Shown here: in pieces, positions 9,868-19,767 of the stretch
How positions within the stretch are numbered: position 1 is the first letter of the stretch
How the letters are laid out: every line of letters begins with the position of its first letter
Source: Azospirillum cavernae
Lineage (GTDB): Bacteria; Pseudomonadota; Alphaproteobacteria; Azospirillales; Azospirillaceae
Direction: 5' to 3'
NCBI RefSeq assembly: GCF_003590795.1
Contig: NZ_QYUL01000002.1
Coordinates: forward strand, 1,357,001 to 1,421,000
Length of the DNA: 64,000 bases
Translations under genes and position numbers: made by a program
Notes under the pieces: generated by a model
What the model saw: the letters and a program-made list of their open reading frames with translations, nothing else
Databases searched by the model: none
Told to the model about the DNA's origin: nothing

Positions 9868-10029
9868 GGAGCGGCCTGATGGTGACGATGGCTTGAGCCT
9901 ACCGACAATCCGTCCGACTGTCATGCGCCGGGTTGCGCCGCTTGGATGGAACCGGGAAACCGTCCTGCGACGTTTCCCGGCGCCCAAACAAGCGACGCAG
10001 GGCAATCGTTTGAGCCGCTAAAGGCTGAA

Positions 10030-10150
10030 CAAGCCCCTCTCCCCTCGCGGGAGAGGGGTTGGGGTGAGGGGGGAGAATCTTAGATTTCCAACGGCTTTCA
10101 GCCGTCTGCACCCCTCAACCCAACCCTTCTCCCGCAAGGGGAGAAGGGCT
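10030..10150. repeat. Intergenic inverted-repeat element, family A
   Basis: Two hairpin-forming blocks (10034-10058 around CCTCGCGGGAGAGGGG and 10124-10148 around CCCGCAAGGGGAGAAGGG) are themselves inverted copies of each other, giving a REP/BIME-like unit of about 120 bp between the permease and bcp. A related element lies at 60174-60275. Confidence 0.7.
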
Positions 10151-10197
10151 TTCTTCGGTGTCCAACCATTCAAGCGATTGTTATGAGGGCTGCGCCC

Positions 10198-10662
10198 TTA
10201 CAGCGCCTGAACCGCCTTCAGCACGGCGGCGACATGGCCCGTCACCTTCACCTTGCGCCAGACGTTGCGGACGACGCCGTCCTTGTCGATCAGGTAGGTG
10301 GCGCGCTCCAGGCCCATGTATTTGCGGCCATACATGCTCTTTTCCACCCAAACGCCATAGGCGTCCGACACGCTGCCGTCAACGTCCGACGCCAGGGCGA
10401 AGGGCAGCTCATACTTCGCCTTGAACTTGTCGTGGCTGGCGACGCTGTCCTTCGACACGCCGATCACCACCGCGTCCACGGCGGAGAAATCCGGCAACTG
10501 GTCGCGGAAGCCGCAAGCTTCGGAGGTGCAGCCCGACGTGTCGTCCTTCGGGTAGAAATACAGCACCACCGGCTTGCCGCGCAGGGCCGACAGGGTGACG
10601 CTGCCGCCCCCGTCGGTCGGCATGGTGAAGTCCGGGGCGGTGGTTCCGACGTCAACGCTCAT
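10198..10662 (-). CDS. bcp: Thioredoxin-dependent thiol peroxidase (Bcp/PrxQ peroxiredoxin)
   Basis: A 154-residue peroxiredoxin that reduces H2O2 and organic peroxides using thioredoxin. The active-site loop YFYPKDDTSGCTSEACGFRD holds the peroxidatic Cys (GCT) and the resolving Cys five residues later, the alpha-2 arrangement of atypical 2-Cys PrxQ. The usual Pro before Gly-Cys is Ser here. The ATG at 10662 overlaps the glnE stop (ATGA), so bcp is translated as the second gene of a glnE-bcp operon. Confidence 0.94.
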   Translation of the reverse strand: MSVDVGTTAPDFTMPTDGGGSVTLSALRGKPVVLYFYPKDDTSGCTSEACGFRDQLPDFSAVDAVVIGVSKDSVASHDKFKAKYELPFALASDVDGSVSDAYGVWVEKSMYGRKYMGLERATYLIDKDGVVRNVWRKVKVTGHVAAVLKAVQAL

Positions 10663-13600
10663 GGCAGTTTCTGGTCCTGTTGAGAGGCGGGCGGGGCGAT
10701 GTGCGACGCCGGTTCCTCGACCAGGGCGACATAATGGCCATGGGCGCGGGCGGCGATGGAGCGGATTGTGGTGTCCAGTTCGCCGAAGTCAACCGCCGCC
10801 GGATTTTTGCCCGGATTCTGGACGGGGTCGCGGTCGGGGAAAACGGCGCGCGCCAGCCCGGCCAGCAGGGTGGGGGACACTTGGTCGGGATCAAGAACCC
10901 CGGCGGTGGTCAGGCGCAGGAATCCCTGCACCCGCCGCCACAGTCGCAGGGTCGCCTCCAACTCCGCCGCCACCTCGGGGGCCAGCGCGCGGGTGCGGGC
11001 GGCGTTGCGCAGGGCCTTGGCGGTGCCGATGTGCAGAATCTCGGGCCGGTCATGGCCGTGGCGCAGTTGCAGATATTGCGCGGTGAACTCGATGTCGATC
11101 AGGCCGCCGCGCGCGTATTTGACGTTCCAGGGATTCTTGGTCCCGAACTCCTTGTCGATCCGGCGGCGCATGTCGGCGACGTCCCAGAGAAGCTTGTCGG
11201 GATCGCGCGGCGCGGTCAGCACGGCGCGGATGGACGCGGCCACCCGCTCGGCCAGGGCCGGATCGCCGCCGATCACCCGCGCGCGGGTCAGGGCCATCTG
11301 CTCCCACGTCCAGGCGTCGGTCGCCTGATAGTTCAGGAAGGCGTCGAGCGCGGTGGCCAGCGGCCCGGCGTTGCCCGACGGGCGCAACCGCATGTCCACC
11401 TCGTACAGCCGCCCGTCGGCCATCGGCGCGGTGATGGCGTTGGTCAGGCGCTGGGTCAGCTTGATGTAATACTCGTTCGGCGACAGGGGTTTCGCCCCGT
11501 CCGACATCTTGGCCCCGCCCTGCACGTCGTAGATCACGATCAGGTCGATGTCGGACGTGATGGTCAATTGGCGGCTGCCCAGCTTGCCCATCGCCACCAC
11601 CACCCAGGCCCCGCCGGGAATCCGGCCATGGCGGGCGGCGAACTCCGCCTCCACGCGGGCGGCCAGATCGGGAACGACGATGTCGGCGAGGTCGGCCAGG
11701 AAGGCGCCGCAGCGGTCGCCGTCGGTGATGCCGCGCAGGATGTGGGTTCCGGCGCGGAAGCGCTGGTCGTTGGTCCAGCGCCGCGACAGGGTCAGCGCGT
11801 CTTCAAAATCGCGGGCCGCGCCGATGACGCGGGCGTAATCGGCGGCCAGCCCGCTGTCCTTGCTGGGCAGCGGATCGAAGAAGTCGGGCGAGATCACCGC
11901 GTCGAGCAGCGAGGGGTTGCGCGACAGGGTGGCGGCCAGTTGCGGCGCGGTGCCCAGCACCTCGGCGGCCAACTCCATCAGCCAGGGGTTGGCGACGAAG
12001 AGCGAGAACAGGCCGACCCCGGCGGGCAGCTTTTCCAGAAGGCCGTCGAAATTCATCAACGCGGTGTCGGGGGCCGGGGTCTTGGCCAGCTCCGTCAGCA
12101 AGGTGGGTGTCAACTCGGTCAGCAGCTCGCGCGCGCGGGGCGAGCGGGTGGCGCGGTAGCGGCCCCGGTGCCAGGACGACACCACGGCGATGACCCGGCT
12201 GGCGTCGCCATAGCCCATGCCGGTCAGCGTCTCCACCGTGCCGGGGTCGTCGTCGGTGCCGGTGAAGACCAGATTGCCGGGGCCGGACAGCGACGGCGCT
12301 TCCTCGAACAATTCGGCGTAACGATCCTCGACCCGGCCCAGCCGGGCCAGCAGATCGGCGCGGAAACCGGCGGGATCGGCGTAGCCAAGGAATGTGGCGA
12401 GATGGGCGACGCCCGAATCCTCGACCGGGATGCGGTGGGTCTGGCGGTCGTCGATCATCTGGATGCGGTGTTCGACCCGGCGCAGGAAATTGTAAGCCTC
12501 CGCCAACTCGTCCACCGCCGTTTGCGGCACCCGCCCGATGTCGCACAGCGCCTGATTGGCGCGCAGGGTGGGGGCGACGCGCACGCGGGCGTCGCGCCCG
12601 CCAAAGATCAACTGCTGGGTCTGGGCAAAAAACTCGATCTCGCGGATGCCGCCGCGCCCGACCTTGATGTCGTGGCCGTTGACCGTCACCTCGCGGTGGC
12701 CCTTGTGGGCGTTGATTTGGCGCTTGATCGAATGGATGTCCTGGATCGCCGCGAAATCCAGATTGCGCCGCCAGATGAAGGGTTCGAGATAGCGCAGGAA
12801 ATTCGCCCCGGCCTCAAAATCGCCCGCCACGACGCGGGCCTTGATCATCGCCGCCCGCTCCCAATTCTGACCGACGCTGGCGTAATAGACCTCCGCCGCC
12901 GAGACGGAGACGGCGAGCGGCGTCGCGCCCGGATCGGGGCGCAGCCGCAGATCGGTGCGGAAGACGTAGCCGTCCTTGGTGTGTTCATCCATAATGCGGA
13001 CAAGATCCCGTGCGAGACGGATGAACGTCCGCGCGAGATTGTCCGGCTGGGGCGTCTTCACAACGGCGTCGTCGTACAGGACGATCAGGTCGATATCGCT
13101 GGAATAGTTGAGTTCGCGCCCGCCAAGTTTGCCCATGCCCAAAACGATCAGGCCCGAGCCAACCCATGGACGCTCCGCATCCGGCAGCGTCAACGTCCCC
13201 GCTTCCCCCGCCCGCCGCAGCAGATGCGCGGCGGCCAGCCGCACGGCTGTTTCGGCGGTTTCCGACAGCGCGCCCGTGACCTGCTCCAGCGTCCAGGCCC
13301 CGGTGATGTCGGCCAGCGCGATCAGCAGCGCCGCCCGCCGCTTGGCGATCCGCAGCGCGGCCATCAGCCGATCCATGGAACGTTCCTGCGCGTGCTCCGT
13401 TTCCAGAATCGTCATCAGCCGGTCGAAGGTGGGGGCGAATCCGTCCTCCACCACCCGACGGACAAAGGGCAATTCGCGTGACAGGTTGAGGCTGAGATAC
13501 GGGCTGTTGCCGCACACGGCGTCGATCAACGCGCGGCCCGGCGCGGAGTCGGCGAAGCCCTCGGCCCAGCCCTTCAGGTCGGGATCGGCGGACGACGCGG

Positions 13601-13691
13601 CCTGTTGGCGCCATCGCTCCAACCCCAGGGCGGCTTGCGCCGGGTCGAAGGGCTGGGGGAAGGTCGCGGCGGCGAGCGTGGCGAAGGGCAT
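10659..13691 (-). CDS. glnE: Bifunctional glutamine synthetase adenylyltransferase/adenylyl-removing enzyme
   Basis: Switches glutamine synthetase off by adenylylation and on by deadenylylation in response to PII proteins. At 1010 residues it is full length, with two nucleotidyltransferase halves: GMGKLGGRELNYSSDIDLIV near residue 190 (adenylyl-removing domain) and AMGKLGSRQLTITSDIDLIV near residue 705 (adenylyltransferase domain). GRGGIREIEFFAQTQQLI and ARGGLIDIEFTAQYLQLRHG follow each half, as in the family. I choose the ATG at 13691, nine bases after AGGAAAG, over the ATG at 13718. It is divergent from the AsmA-like gene and coupled to bcp. The same frame stays open for over a thousand codons upstream, opposite the AsmA-like gene; that part is not coding. 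Confidence 0.95.
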   Translation of the reverse strand: MPFATLAAATFPQPFDPAQAALGLERWRQQAASSADPDLKGWAEGFADSAPGRALIDAVCGNSPYLSLNLSRELPFVRRVVEDGFAPTFDRLMTILETEHAQERSMDRLMAALRIAKRRAALLIALADITGAWTLEQVTGALSETAETAVRLAAAHLLRRAGEAGTLTLPDAERPWVGSGLIVLGMGKLGGRELNYSSDIDLIVLYDDAVVKTPQPDNLARTFIRLARDLVRIMDEHTKDGYVFRTDLRLRPDPGATPLAVSVSAAEVYYASVGQNWERAAMIKARVVAGDFEAGANFLRYLEPFIWRRNLDFAAIQDIHSIKRQINAHKGHREVTVNGHDIKVGRGGIREIEFFAQTQQLIFGGRDARVRVAPTLRANQALCDIGRVPQTAVDELAEAYNFLRRVEHRIQMIDDRQTHRIPVEDSGVAHLATFLGYADPAGFRADLLARLGRVEDRYAELFEEAPSLSGPGNLVFTGTDDDPGTVETLTGMGYGDASRVIAVVSSWHRGRYRATRSPRARELLTELTPTLLTELAKTPAPDTALMNFDGLLEKLPAGVGLFSLFVANPWLMELAAEVLGTAPQLAATLSRNPSLLDAVISPDFFDPLPSKDSGLAADYARVIGAARDFEDALTLSRRWTNDQRFRAGTHILRGITDGDRCGAFLADLADIVVPDLAARVEAEFAARHGRIPGGAWVVVAMGKLGSRQLTITSDIDLIVIYDVQGGAKMSDGAKPLSPNEYYIKLTQRLTNAITAPMADGRLYEVDMRLRPSGNAGPLATALDAFLNYQATDAWTWEQMALTRARVIGGDPALAERVAASIRAVLTAPRDPDKLLWDVADMRRRIDKEFGTKNPWNVKYARGGLIDIEFTAQYLQLRHGHDRPEILHIGTAKALRNAARTRALAPEVAAELEATLRLWRRVQGFLRLTTAGVLDPDQVSPTLLAGLARAVFPDRDPVQNPGKNPAAVDFGELDTTIRSIAARAHGHYVALVEEPASHIAPPASQQDQKLP

Positions 13692-13823
13692 GGTGGTCGG
13701 CTTTCCTGCACAAATCATGGGCAAAAACCTGCACGGCTTGGCGGGTTGCGTCAATTGGGCGTTTTCTCGCGCCGGGGCGTCGCGGGGCGCCGCCGTCATC
13801 TCTGCCGTCATCGCCGCTGGACG

Positions 13824-16800
13824 GTGGCCCGCGTGATAAGGCGGACCGCAAAGATTTTGGGGCTGACCGCCGCCGGGGCCGCCGTCGTCGTCGCGGCGGC
13901 GGTGGGGCTGTTCGTCTGGCGTCTGACGCAGGGACCCATCGCGCTCGACCCCTTCATTCCGATGGTCGAAGAGGCGCTGAGCGACCCCGACGGGCGCTTT
14001 GTCGCCCAGGTTGGCGAATTGGTGCTGTCTCTCGAAGCCGAGGACTCGGTGGGCGAGGTTGGGGCCGGGCCGCGACGGATTGATTTGCGGGCGCGCCGGG
14101 TGCGGGTGGTGAACGCCGATGGGGCGGAACTGGCCGCCGCGCCGGAGATGGGCATCGGCTTTTCCATTCCCGGGCTGTTTCTGGGCAAGCTGGCGCCGAC
14201 GCGGCTCGATCTGGTCCGCCCGCGCATGACGGTGCTGCGGCGCGCCGACGGCAGTTTGGCGTTTGACGTGCGGTCGGCGCCCGCTCCCATCGATCCGGAA
14301 AAGCCTGACGTTCTGGAGGCGGAGCAGACCGATCCGATGCGGGAGTTGCTGGCCAGCCTGCGCGGCGCGCCGGATCTGAACCGCCCGATGGGGGCGTTGC
14401 GCCGCCTGTCGGTGACGGGGGCCGATCTGACCGTCGTCAACCGGATGCTGGGCCTGTCCTGGCACGCCAAGCGCGCCGACATCGTCCTGAACCGCGACGC
14501 GCGGGGGACGGAGGGCAAGGCGCGGCTGACGCTGGACGTTTCGCAACAGGACGGCGACCGCCCGGTGACGGTGGACGCCAGCGGCAGCTACCGCAACGGC
14601 GACGCCGCCACCGAACTGATCGTCGCGTTCGATGGGCTGAACCCGGCGTCGCTGGCGTCTTTCGGCCCGGCGCTGGCCCCCTTGGCGGCGGTGGAGGTCC
14701 CGGTGAGCGGGCGGACGGAGGCCAAACTCGACGACGGTTTCCGGCCAACCCGCATCGCCTTTGATCTGAAGGGCGGGGCGGGGCGCGTGACCGTCGCGCC
14801 GCTGCGCCCGCAGCCCTACGCCGTGGCGGGGATGAGCGCGCGTGGCTTGCTGGATCTGAGCGGGCGCGCGGTGACGCTCGACGCGCTGTCGCTGACGCTG
14901 GCGGGCGAGGACGCGCTCACCCTCGCCGCGCAAGGCGCGGTGACGGAGCGCGACGACACGCGAACCGGCAACGCCACGCTGACGCTGACGAGGCCCAACC
15001 CGGTCGGGCCAAGCCAGACGACGACAGTCTCGATCACCGGAACGCACGGTCCCGACCGCGTCCTGAACGCGGCCCTGGGCCTGACCAACCTGCGGCCCGA
15101 CCGCTTGGCCGGTCTCGTCCCGGCGCTGGCCCCGCTCGCCGCCGCCGCGCTGCCGCTGTCGGGCGAGGCGGAGGTCGCGCTCGACCGCAATTTCGAGCCG
15201 CTGAGCGGGCGTCTGGCCATCACCGCCGGAGCGGGCGAGGTCCGCCGCGCCGACCTGTTCGACCGCCCCCTGCCGGTGGCCTCGGCGGAGTTGCGGCTGC
15301 ACGGCGCGCGGGGCGCGGACAGCGGAGTCGAAAGCCGTTTGGAGATCGACCGTCTGGCGCTTGCCCTGGGCGACGCGGCGACCGGCCCGCGAATCGAGGG
15401 CAAGGCGAGCGTGAGCGAGCGCGGCGGCATCGCCTCGGTCAACACGTCGGTGACGGCGCGCGGCGTGCCGTTGGACGATCTGGCCCATTATTGGCCCAAG
15501 CCGGTCGGCGCCAACGCGCGCGAATGGGTGACGCAGAACGTCGCCGCCGGGGTGGTGACGGAGGCGACGGCGACCGCCGCGCTGACCGTGCCGCTGGCCA
15601 ACCCAGGGGCGGCGGACCTGACGCAATTCGGCGCGGTTTTGCGCGGCGAGAACGCCAGCGTGCGCTATTTCCACCATCTGCCGCCCGCCACCGGCGCGGC
15701 GATGGAGGCGACGACCGACGGCAAAATTTTCAGCATTCAGACCAAGGGCGGGCGCGTCGGCGACATCGACGTTGGCGACGGCGTGGTGGTGATCGCCGGG
15801 TTGGAGACCGGCAAGGAGACGATGGACATCCGCATCCCGGTTTCTGGCCCGGTGCGCTCCATTCTCACCCTGCTCGACACCCCGCCGTTGGGTTATCCCA
15901 GCAAGCTGGAGTTGGATCCCAAACGCACGCAGGGAACCGCCGAGGCGCAGTTGCATTTCGCCTTTCCGCTGCTGGCCGATCTGACCTTTGACGATCTGAA
16001 TTTGGACGTCGTCGGGCGGATGCGTGGCGTCGGGGTGGAGAAGGTCGCGGCGGGGATGAACGCGACGGACGGCGAGCTGTCGCTGGCGCTCGACCTCAAG
16101 GCGATGGCGATCAAGGGAACCACCAAGCTGGACGGAATTCCGGTCAACATTGATTGGAAGGAATCCTTCGAATCGCTCGGGCGCGGGCCGCGCACGCGCA
16201 TCGCGGTGAAGGGCAACGTCGACGCCGCCGATTTGCGCAGCCACGGCATTGATTTGGAAGACCGGGTGTTGGGGCCGATGGGAGCCGACATCCTGTTCAC
16301 CGTGGACCGCAACCACAAGCTGGCGCTGGGCGCCACGATGAATCTGGAAAAAACGCGGCTCTCCATCGCCGAACTGGGGTGGGAGAAGCCGCCGGGCCAG
16401 CCGGGAACCGGCAAGCTGACGTTGGAGTTCAACAAGGACCGGCCAACCCGGATCAGCGGCCTGACGGTGGACGCCGGGGGGCTGAAGGCGCAGGCGACTT
16501 TGGAGTTGGCCGACGGTGGCCGCCGGGTGGCGCGCGTGGTGGTTCCGTCGTTGAAGGTCGGGCAGACCGATCTGCGGGCCGACGTGACGGTGCGTCCGAA
16601 AAGCGGGACGACGCCGGTCGGTTACGCCGGAACCATCAGCGGCGAGAGCCTGGACGCGCGCAAGCTGATGGGCAAGGGCGAACCGGGCCAACCGCCGCCG
16701 CCGCCTGAACCGCCCGACACCAAGAAAACACCGCTGGATTTGGAGCTGAAGCTCAATTCGGTGGTGTTCGGCGACGGGCGGCGCTTGCGGCAGGTCGCCG

Positions 16801-17579
16801 GGACCGTGCGGCGCGACGCCGTCGCCTGGACCTTGCTGGACGTCACAGGGCGCAGCGGGCCGGGCCAAGGCGGCGCGGTGTCGTTGTCCTACAAGCCCGG
16901 CGCGAAGGGGCTGTTCGACGTGGCGATTCGGGCCGAGGATCTGGGCGCGGCGCTCAGCGCCATGGACATCAACGACCGCGTGCGCGGCGGGCGGCTGCGC
17001 GTCACCGGGCGGACGACCGAGCCGCGCGCCGATTCGCCGATCGAGGGGCAGGCCGAGATCCTCGACTACACCCTGATCGACGTGCCGGTTCTGGCGCGTT
17101 TGCTCAACGCCATTTCGCCCTCGGGCTTCGCCGAATTTCTCGAAGGCGGCAAGGGGGTGAATTTCGGGCGGATGTCGGCCAATTTCCGCAAACAAGGGCC
17201 AAAATTGAGTTTGGCCGATCTGCGCACCTCCGGTTCGGCCCTGGGGCTGACGCTGGAGGGGGACGTCGATCTTGATCGTGAAACCGCCAATCTGCGCGGC
17301 ACCATCGTGCCGATCTATGGGCTGAATCGGTTGGTCGGGCAAATCCCGCTGCTGGGCGATCTGCTGAGCGGCGGCGAGGGGCAGGGGATTTTCTCCGCCA
17401 CCTGGCGGGTGCGCGGGCGGCTGTCCGACCCCGACGTCAGCGTGAACCCGCTGGCCATTCTGGCGCCGGGCTTTCTGCGCAATCTGTTCTTCCTGGGTGA
17501 AGGCGGCCCGTCGATCCCGTCAAAGAGCGCGCCGTCCGAGCCGGAGCGGCCCGCGTCGGGGGGCCTGCACGAGCGGTGA
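13824..17579 (+). CDS. Very large AsmA-like/DUF3971 (YhdP-type) envelope protein
   Basis: About 1251 residues. One N-terminal membrane anchor (ILGLTAAGAAVVVAAAVGLF) is followed by a long, beta-rich periplasmic body with the DUF3971 and AsmA C-terminal regions, for example HYWPKPVGANAREWVTQNV near residue 555 and LEFNKDRPTRISGL near 870. YhdP/TamB/AsmA-type proteins are thought to bridge the envelope and carry phospholipids to the outer membrane; that role is inferred by family only. The start is the GTG at 13824 or at 13833, since no ATG fits and the upstream frame lies over the glnE promoter region. It is transcribed divergently from glnE. Confidence 0.82.
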   Translation: MARVIRRTAKILGLTAAGAAVVVAAAVGLFVWRLTQGPIALDPFIPMVEEALSDPDGRFVAQVGELVLSLEAEDSVGEVGAGPRRIDLRARRVRVVNADGAELAAAPEMGIGFSIPGLFLGKLAPTRLDLVRPRMTVLRRADGSLAFDVRSAPAPIDPEKPDVLEAEQTDPMRELLASLRGAPDLNRPMGALRRLSVTGADLTVVNRMLGLSWHAKRADIVLNRDARGTEGKARLTLDVSQQDGDRPVTVDASGSYRNGDAATELIVAFDGLNPASLASFGPALAPLAAVEVPVSGRTEAKLDDGFRPTRIAFDLKGGAGRVTVAPLRPQPYAVAGMSARGLLDLSGRAVTLDALSLTLAGEDALTLAAQGAVTERDDTRTGNATLTLTRPNPVGPSQTTTVSITGTHGPDRVLNAALGLTNLRPDRLAGLVPALAPLAAAALPLSGEAEVALDRNFEPLSGRLAITAGAGEVRRADLFDRPLPVASAELRLHGARGADSGVESRLEIDRLALALGDAATGPRIEGKASVSERGGIASVNTSVTARGVPLDDLAHYWPKPVGANAREWVTQNVAAGVVTEATATAALTVPLANPGAADLTQFGAVLRGENASVRYFHHLPPATGAAMEATTDGKIFSIQTKGGRVGDIDVGDGVVVIAGLETGKETMDIRIPVSGPVRSILTLLDTPPLGYPSKLELDPKRTQGTAEAQLHFAFPLLADLTFDDLNLDVVGRMRGVGVEKVAAGMNATDGELSLALDLKAMAIKGTTKLDGIPVNIDWKESFESLGRGPRTRIAVKGNVDAADLRSHGIDLEDRVLGPMGADILFTVDRNHKLALGATMNLEKTRLSIAELGWEKPPGQPGTGKLTLEFNKDRPTRISGLTVDAGGLKAQATLELADGGRRVARVVVPSLKVGQTDLRADVTVRPKSGTTPVGYAGTISGESLDARKLMGKGEPGQPPPPPEPPDTKKTPLDLELKLNSVVFGDGRRLRQVAGTVRRDAVAWTLLDVTGRSGPGQGGAVSLSYKPGAKGLFDVAIRAEDLGAALSAMDINDRVRGGRLRVTGRTTEPRADSPIEGQAEILDYTLIDVPVLARLLNAISPSGFAEFLEGGKGVNFGRMSANFRKQGPKLSLADLRTSGSALGLTLEGDVDLDRETANLRGTIVPIYGLNRLVGQIPLLGDLLSGGEGQGIFSATWRVRGRLSDPDVSVNPLAILAPGFLRNLFFLGEGGPSIPSKSAPSEPERPASGGLHER

Positions 17580-17599
17580 TGTCCCGCTGATGTCGAGGG

Positions 17600-18286
17600 T
17601 CAGACGCTCAGCACGTCGGCGCGCATGGAAAAGGCCGGGTTCGGGTAGACGTCCAGGAACAGGTTGATCCGGTCGTTGTCGCCCCGGTTTTCCACCGCGT
17701 GCTTGCGCCGGTTGTTGAAGTCATAGGCGTGGCCGCGCTTCATGGTGAAATCGCGGCTGCCGATGCGGTACGTCACCTTTGGGCTGTCGGTCAGGGCGAT
17801 GTGGATCCGGTGGGCCTTGGTCGCCATCGGCTGGCCGTCGATGTGCGGGGTGATCTTCACCTTCGGGGCCAGCGACACCAGCGCCAGCCGCGTCACCACC
17901 GCCCGCCCGCAGCCCAACCGTTCCACCACCTGCTCAATCACCGGCGTCATCACGTCGCGCACGCCAACCCAATCGGGAAAGGCGTAGACGCGGCCCATGT
18001 CGGTGACGATGGCCTCGACCGGCAAAAAGGGAGCGAGCGGCAGGCCCTTGGCCCGCGCCCAGCGGGCGACGAGCTGCTCCATATAGGGAAAGCCCAGCGA
18101 ATTGGCCTGGATGTCCCATTCGTGCCAATAGACGATGGCGCGGCTGGCCTCGTGGTTTTTCGCGGCCAGCGCCTCTTGCCGGAAGGTGTTGCGGTTCCAC
18201 GCCGCGTCGTCCAGCCCGGCGACCAGCGCGGTCAGCCCCGACACGTCGATGGCGCCGAGATCGCGATAGGGGACGCCGATGTCCAT
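17600..18286 (-). CDS. Aspartyl/asparaginyl beta-hydroxylase family dioxygenase
   Basis: A 228-residue Fe(II)/2-oxoglutarate-dependent enzyme of the AspH family. The metal ligands are visible as the HID pair in KITPHIDGQPM near residue 144 and the distal His in NNRRKHAVEN near residue 195, and HRIHIAL with RGHAYDFNN completes the jelly-roll signature. Bacterial members hydroxylate Asp, Asn or small peptides and lipids (as in lipid or siderophore biosynthesis); the substrate here is unknown. A GGAG ribosome-binding site lies ahead of the ATG at 18286. It converges closely with the AsmA-like gene (20 bp), and no biosynthetic partner is near. Confidence 0.85.
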   Translation of the reverse strand: MDIGVPYRDLGAIDVSGLTALVAGLDDAAWNRNTFRQEALAAKNHEASRAIVYWHEWDIQANSLGFPYMEQLVARWARAKGLPLAPFLPVEAIVTDMGRVYAFPDWVGVRDVMTPVIEQVVERLGCGRAVVTRLALVSLAPKVKITPHIDGQPMATKAHRIHIALTDSPKVTYRIGSRDFTMKRGHAYDFNNRRKHAVENRGDNDRINLFLDVYPNPAFSMRADVLSV

Positions 18287-18393
18287 GGCGGAACGCTCCT
18301 GCGGGTGTTGCGGCTTCGGCCTTCCTCCTACAACGGCGCGGGCGGCGGCGCGATGGGAATGTTGCCCGCGCCGATGGTTTCAGGACGCGCCGG

Positions 18394-19074
18394 TTATTTC
18401 GCGGGCGGCGGCGGCGGCGGCGGGGCCGGGTTGGCCGACAGGACGGCGCTGCGGTCGCGGCAGCGGTCCACCAGTTTCGGGCCGCAAGCCACGAATCCCA
18501 GATCCTTGTCCAGACAGATCCGCACCTCCGACACGTCGCGCTTGGAGCAGACCACCGCCACGCCTTCCGCTGTCAGGCCGGGGTTCGCCTCCAGAAACAG
18601 CCGCTCCACCTGCATGGCCGGAACGGTGGCGCCGGGGGTCTTCAACCCGTCGGGAACGGCGATTTTGGCGTGGGCGGCGCGCAGCTTGGCGAAATAATCC
18701 GTGGCGTTCAGGCCCGAACAGGTGCCGTGCTTGCTCCACTCATGCACCATCAGCCCGACGCTGGGCATCACCGGCATGGTCTGATCGACCACCGCCTTGG
18801 GCAGGCTCCGGTCGCGGGTGCAGGAGGCCGGATAGCCGCCGTCCTTGTTCTGCGGCCACAGCCCATGGACGACGAAGCCGAACTTGCGGTCGGCCCCGCA
18901 TTGGTCGGGGTCGGGCGTTCCCTTGGCCCGCGCGCAATAGGTTGGCGACCAGGACAGGGTCAGCACGTAATAATCGAAGCTTCCCGGCTCGGCCCGCTTC
19001 TGCGCCCAGGACGGGCTGGCGGCGAACAGCGCGGCAACCAAAGCGGACATGAACAACGCGGCGTGTTTCCGCAT
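18394..19074 (-). CDS. Secreted ribonuclease T2 family protein
   Basis: A periplasmic or secreted endoribonuclease of about 226 residues. After a signal peptide (ALFMSALVAALFAASPSWA) come both T2 catalytic boxes: CAS I as FVVHGLWPQ near residue 67 and CAS II as VHEWSKHGTCSG near residue 112, supplying the two catalytic histidines and the glutamate. Several cysteines fit the family disulfides. The C terminus ends in a run of seven prolines. The ATG at 19074 follows a GGGGAAA element. It probably works in nutrient scavenging of extracellular RNA, like E. coli RNase I. It stands alone. Confidence 0.9.
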   Translation of the reverse strand: MRKHAALFMSALVAALFAASPSWAQKRAEPGSFDYYVLTLSWSPTYCARAKGTPDPDQCGADRKFGFVVHGLWPQNKDGGYPASCTRDRSLPKAVVDQTMPVMPSVGLMVHEWSKHGTCSGLNATDYFAKLRAAHAKIAVPDGLKTPGATVPAMQVERLFLEANPGLTAEGVAVVCSKRDVSEVRICLDKDLGFVACGPKLVDRCRDRSAVLSANPAPPPPPPPAK

Positions 19075-19195
19075 GACGGCAGTTTCCCCAAGCAATGCGT
19101 CCAATCATTGCATAATCCACAACCGCGATGCGCGCCGCAAGGGCGCCGTCGGGGAAATTCATAGTGACCTGCGTTCGCCGTCTGCTGGAGCACGG

Positions 19196-19229
19196 GAAAG
19201 GCCGTTCTTTCGGGAAGGGCCTTTCTCGT
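19196..19229 (-). terminator. Terminator after the RidA-like gene
   Basis: Eight-base arms GAAAGGCC (19196-19203) and GGCCTTTC (19218-19225) form a hairpin just past the stop of the leftward RidA-like gene; the flanking T run is short. Confidence 0.5.
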
Positions 19230-19237
19230 CGCTAAAG

Positions 19238-19642
19238 TCAGGCGGATTTTGGGATGCGGGCAATCACCTTGATCTCGAAATCGAATCCCGCCAGCCAGTT
19301 TACGCCGACCGCAGTCCAGTTTGGATAGGGCGGATCACCGATCATCTCCTCACGCACGGCCATAACAGTCTCCATCTGATTGGCCGGGTCGGTGTGAAAC
19401 GTTGTGACGTCCACCACGTCTTGCATCGAACAACCGGCGGCCTTGAGGACATTGTTGAGATTTTCAAAAGCAAGGCGCACTTGACCTTCGAAATCTGGAT
19501 GAGGCGATCCGCCCTCTCGGCTGCCGACCTGACCGGATATGAACAGAAGGTCTCCAGACCGAATGGCTGCGGAATAGCGATGCATGTTGTAAAGAGCGTG
19601 TCGGCCTTCGTTGGCTGGAAAGACGGCTTCGCGTTGGGTCAT
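19238..19642 (-). CDS. RidA/YjgF-family protein lacking the canonical active-site arginine
   Basis: A 134-residue trimeric Rid-fold protein: RSGDLLFISGQVG near residue 27, FENLNNVLKAAGCSMQDVVDVT in the middle, and the closing FEIKVIARI strand. In true RidA, which deaminates 2-aminoacrylate, the motif PARSxVxV supplies the catalytic Arg; here the same place reads YPNWTAVGV, with Trp where Arg should be. It is therefore better called a Rid-family protein of unknown function than RidA. A strong AGGAG ribosome-binding site precedes the ATG at 19642. It is divergent from a TetR regulator, with two palindromes between, so it is very likely that regulator's target. Confidence 0.85.
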   Translation of the reverse strand: MTQREAVFPANEGRHALYNMHRYSAAIRSGDLLFISGQVGSREGGSPHPDFEGQVRLAFENLNNVLKAAGCSMQDVVDVTTFHTDPANQMETVMAVREEMIGDPPYPNWTAVGVNWLAGFDFEIKVIARIPKSA

Positions 19643-19767
19643 TCATCAACTCCTAAGTCTGTTGCGAGCGTTGTGCGGGCACGACCGGCTCCGCAGGAGC
19701 CGGTCGGGTGGGACGACGCCAGCATGGATTGATCGGTCGCATGGTTTCAGGATGGGCGAGCAATGTT

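Noticed and set aside
10030..10150. Possible CRISPR or phage attachment site because of repeated CCCTCTCCC units.
   Set aside because: Only two inverted blocks, no regular spacers, no cas or integrase gene nearby.
10659..17342. A single 2227-codon open frame on the minus strand.
   Set aside because: Only its first-translated-to-last portion from 13691 to 10659 is glnE. The rest lies opposite the AsmA-like gene, has no motifs and is Arg/Gln/His-rich, typical of antisense frames in GC-rich coding DNA.
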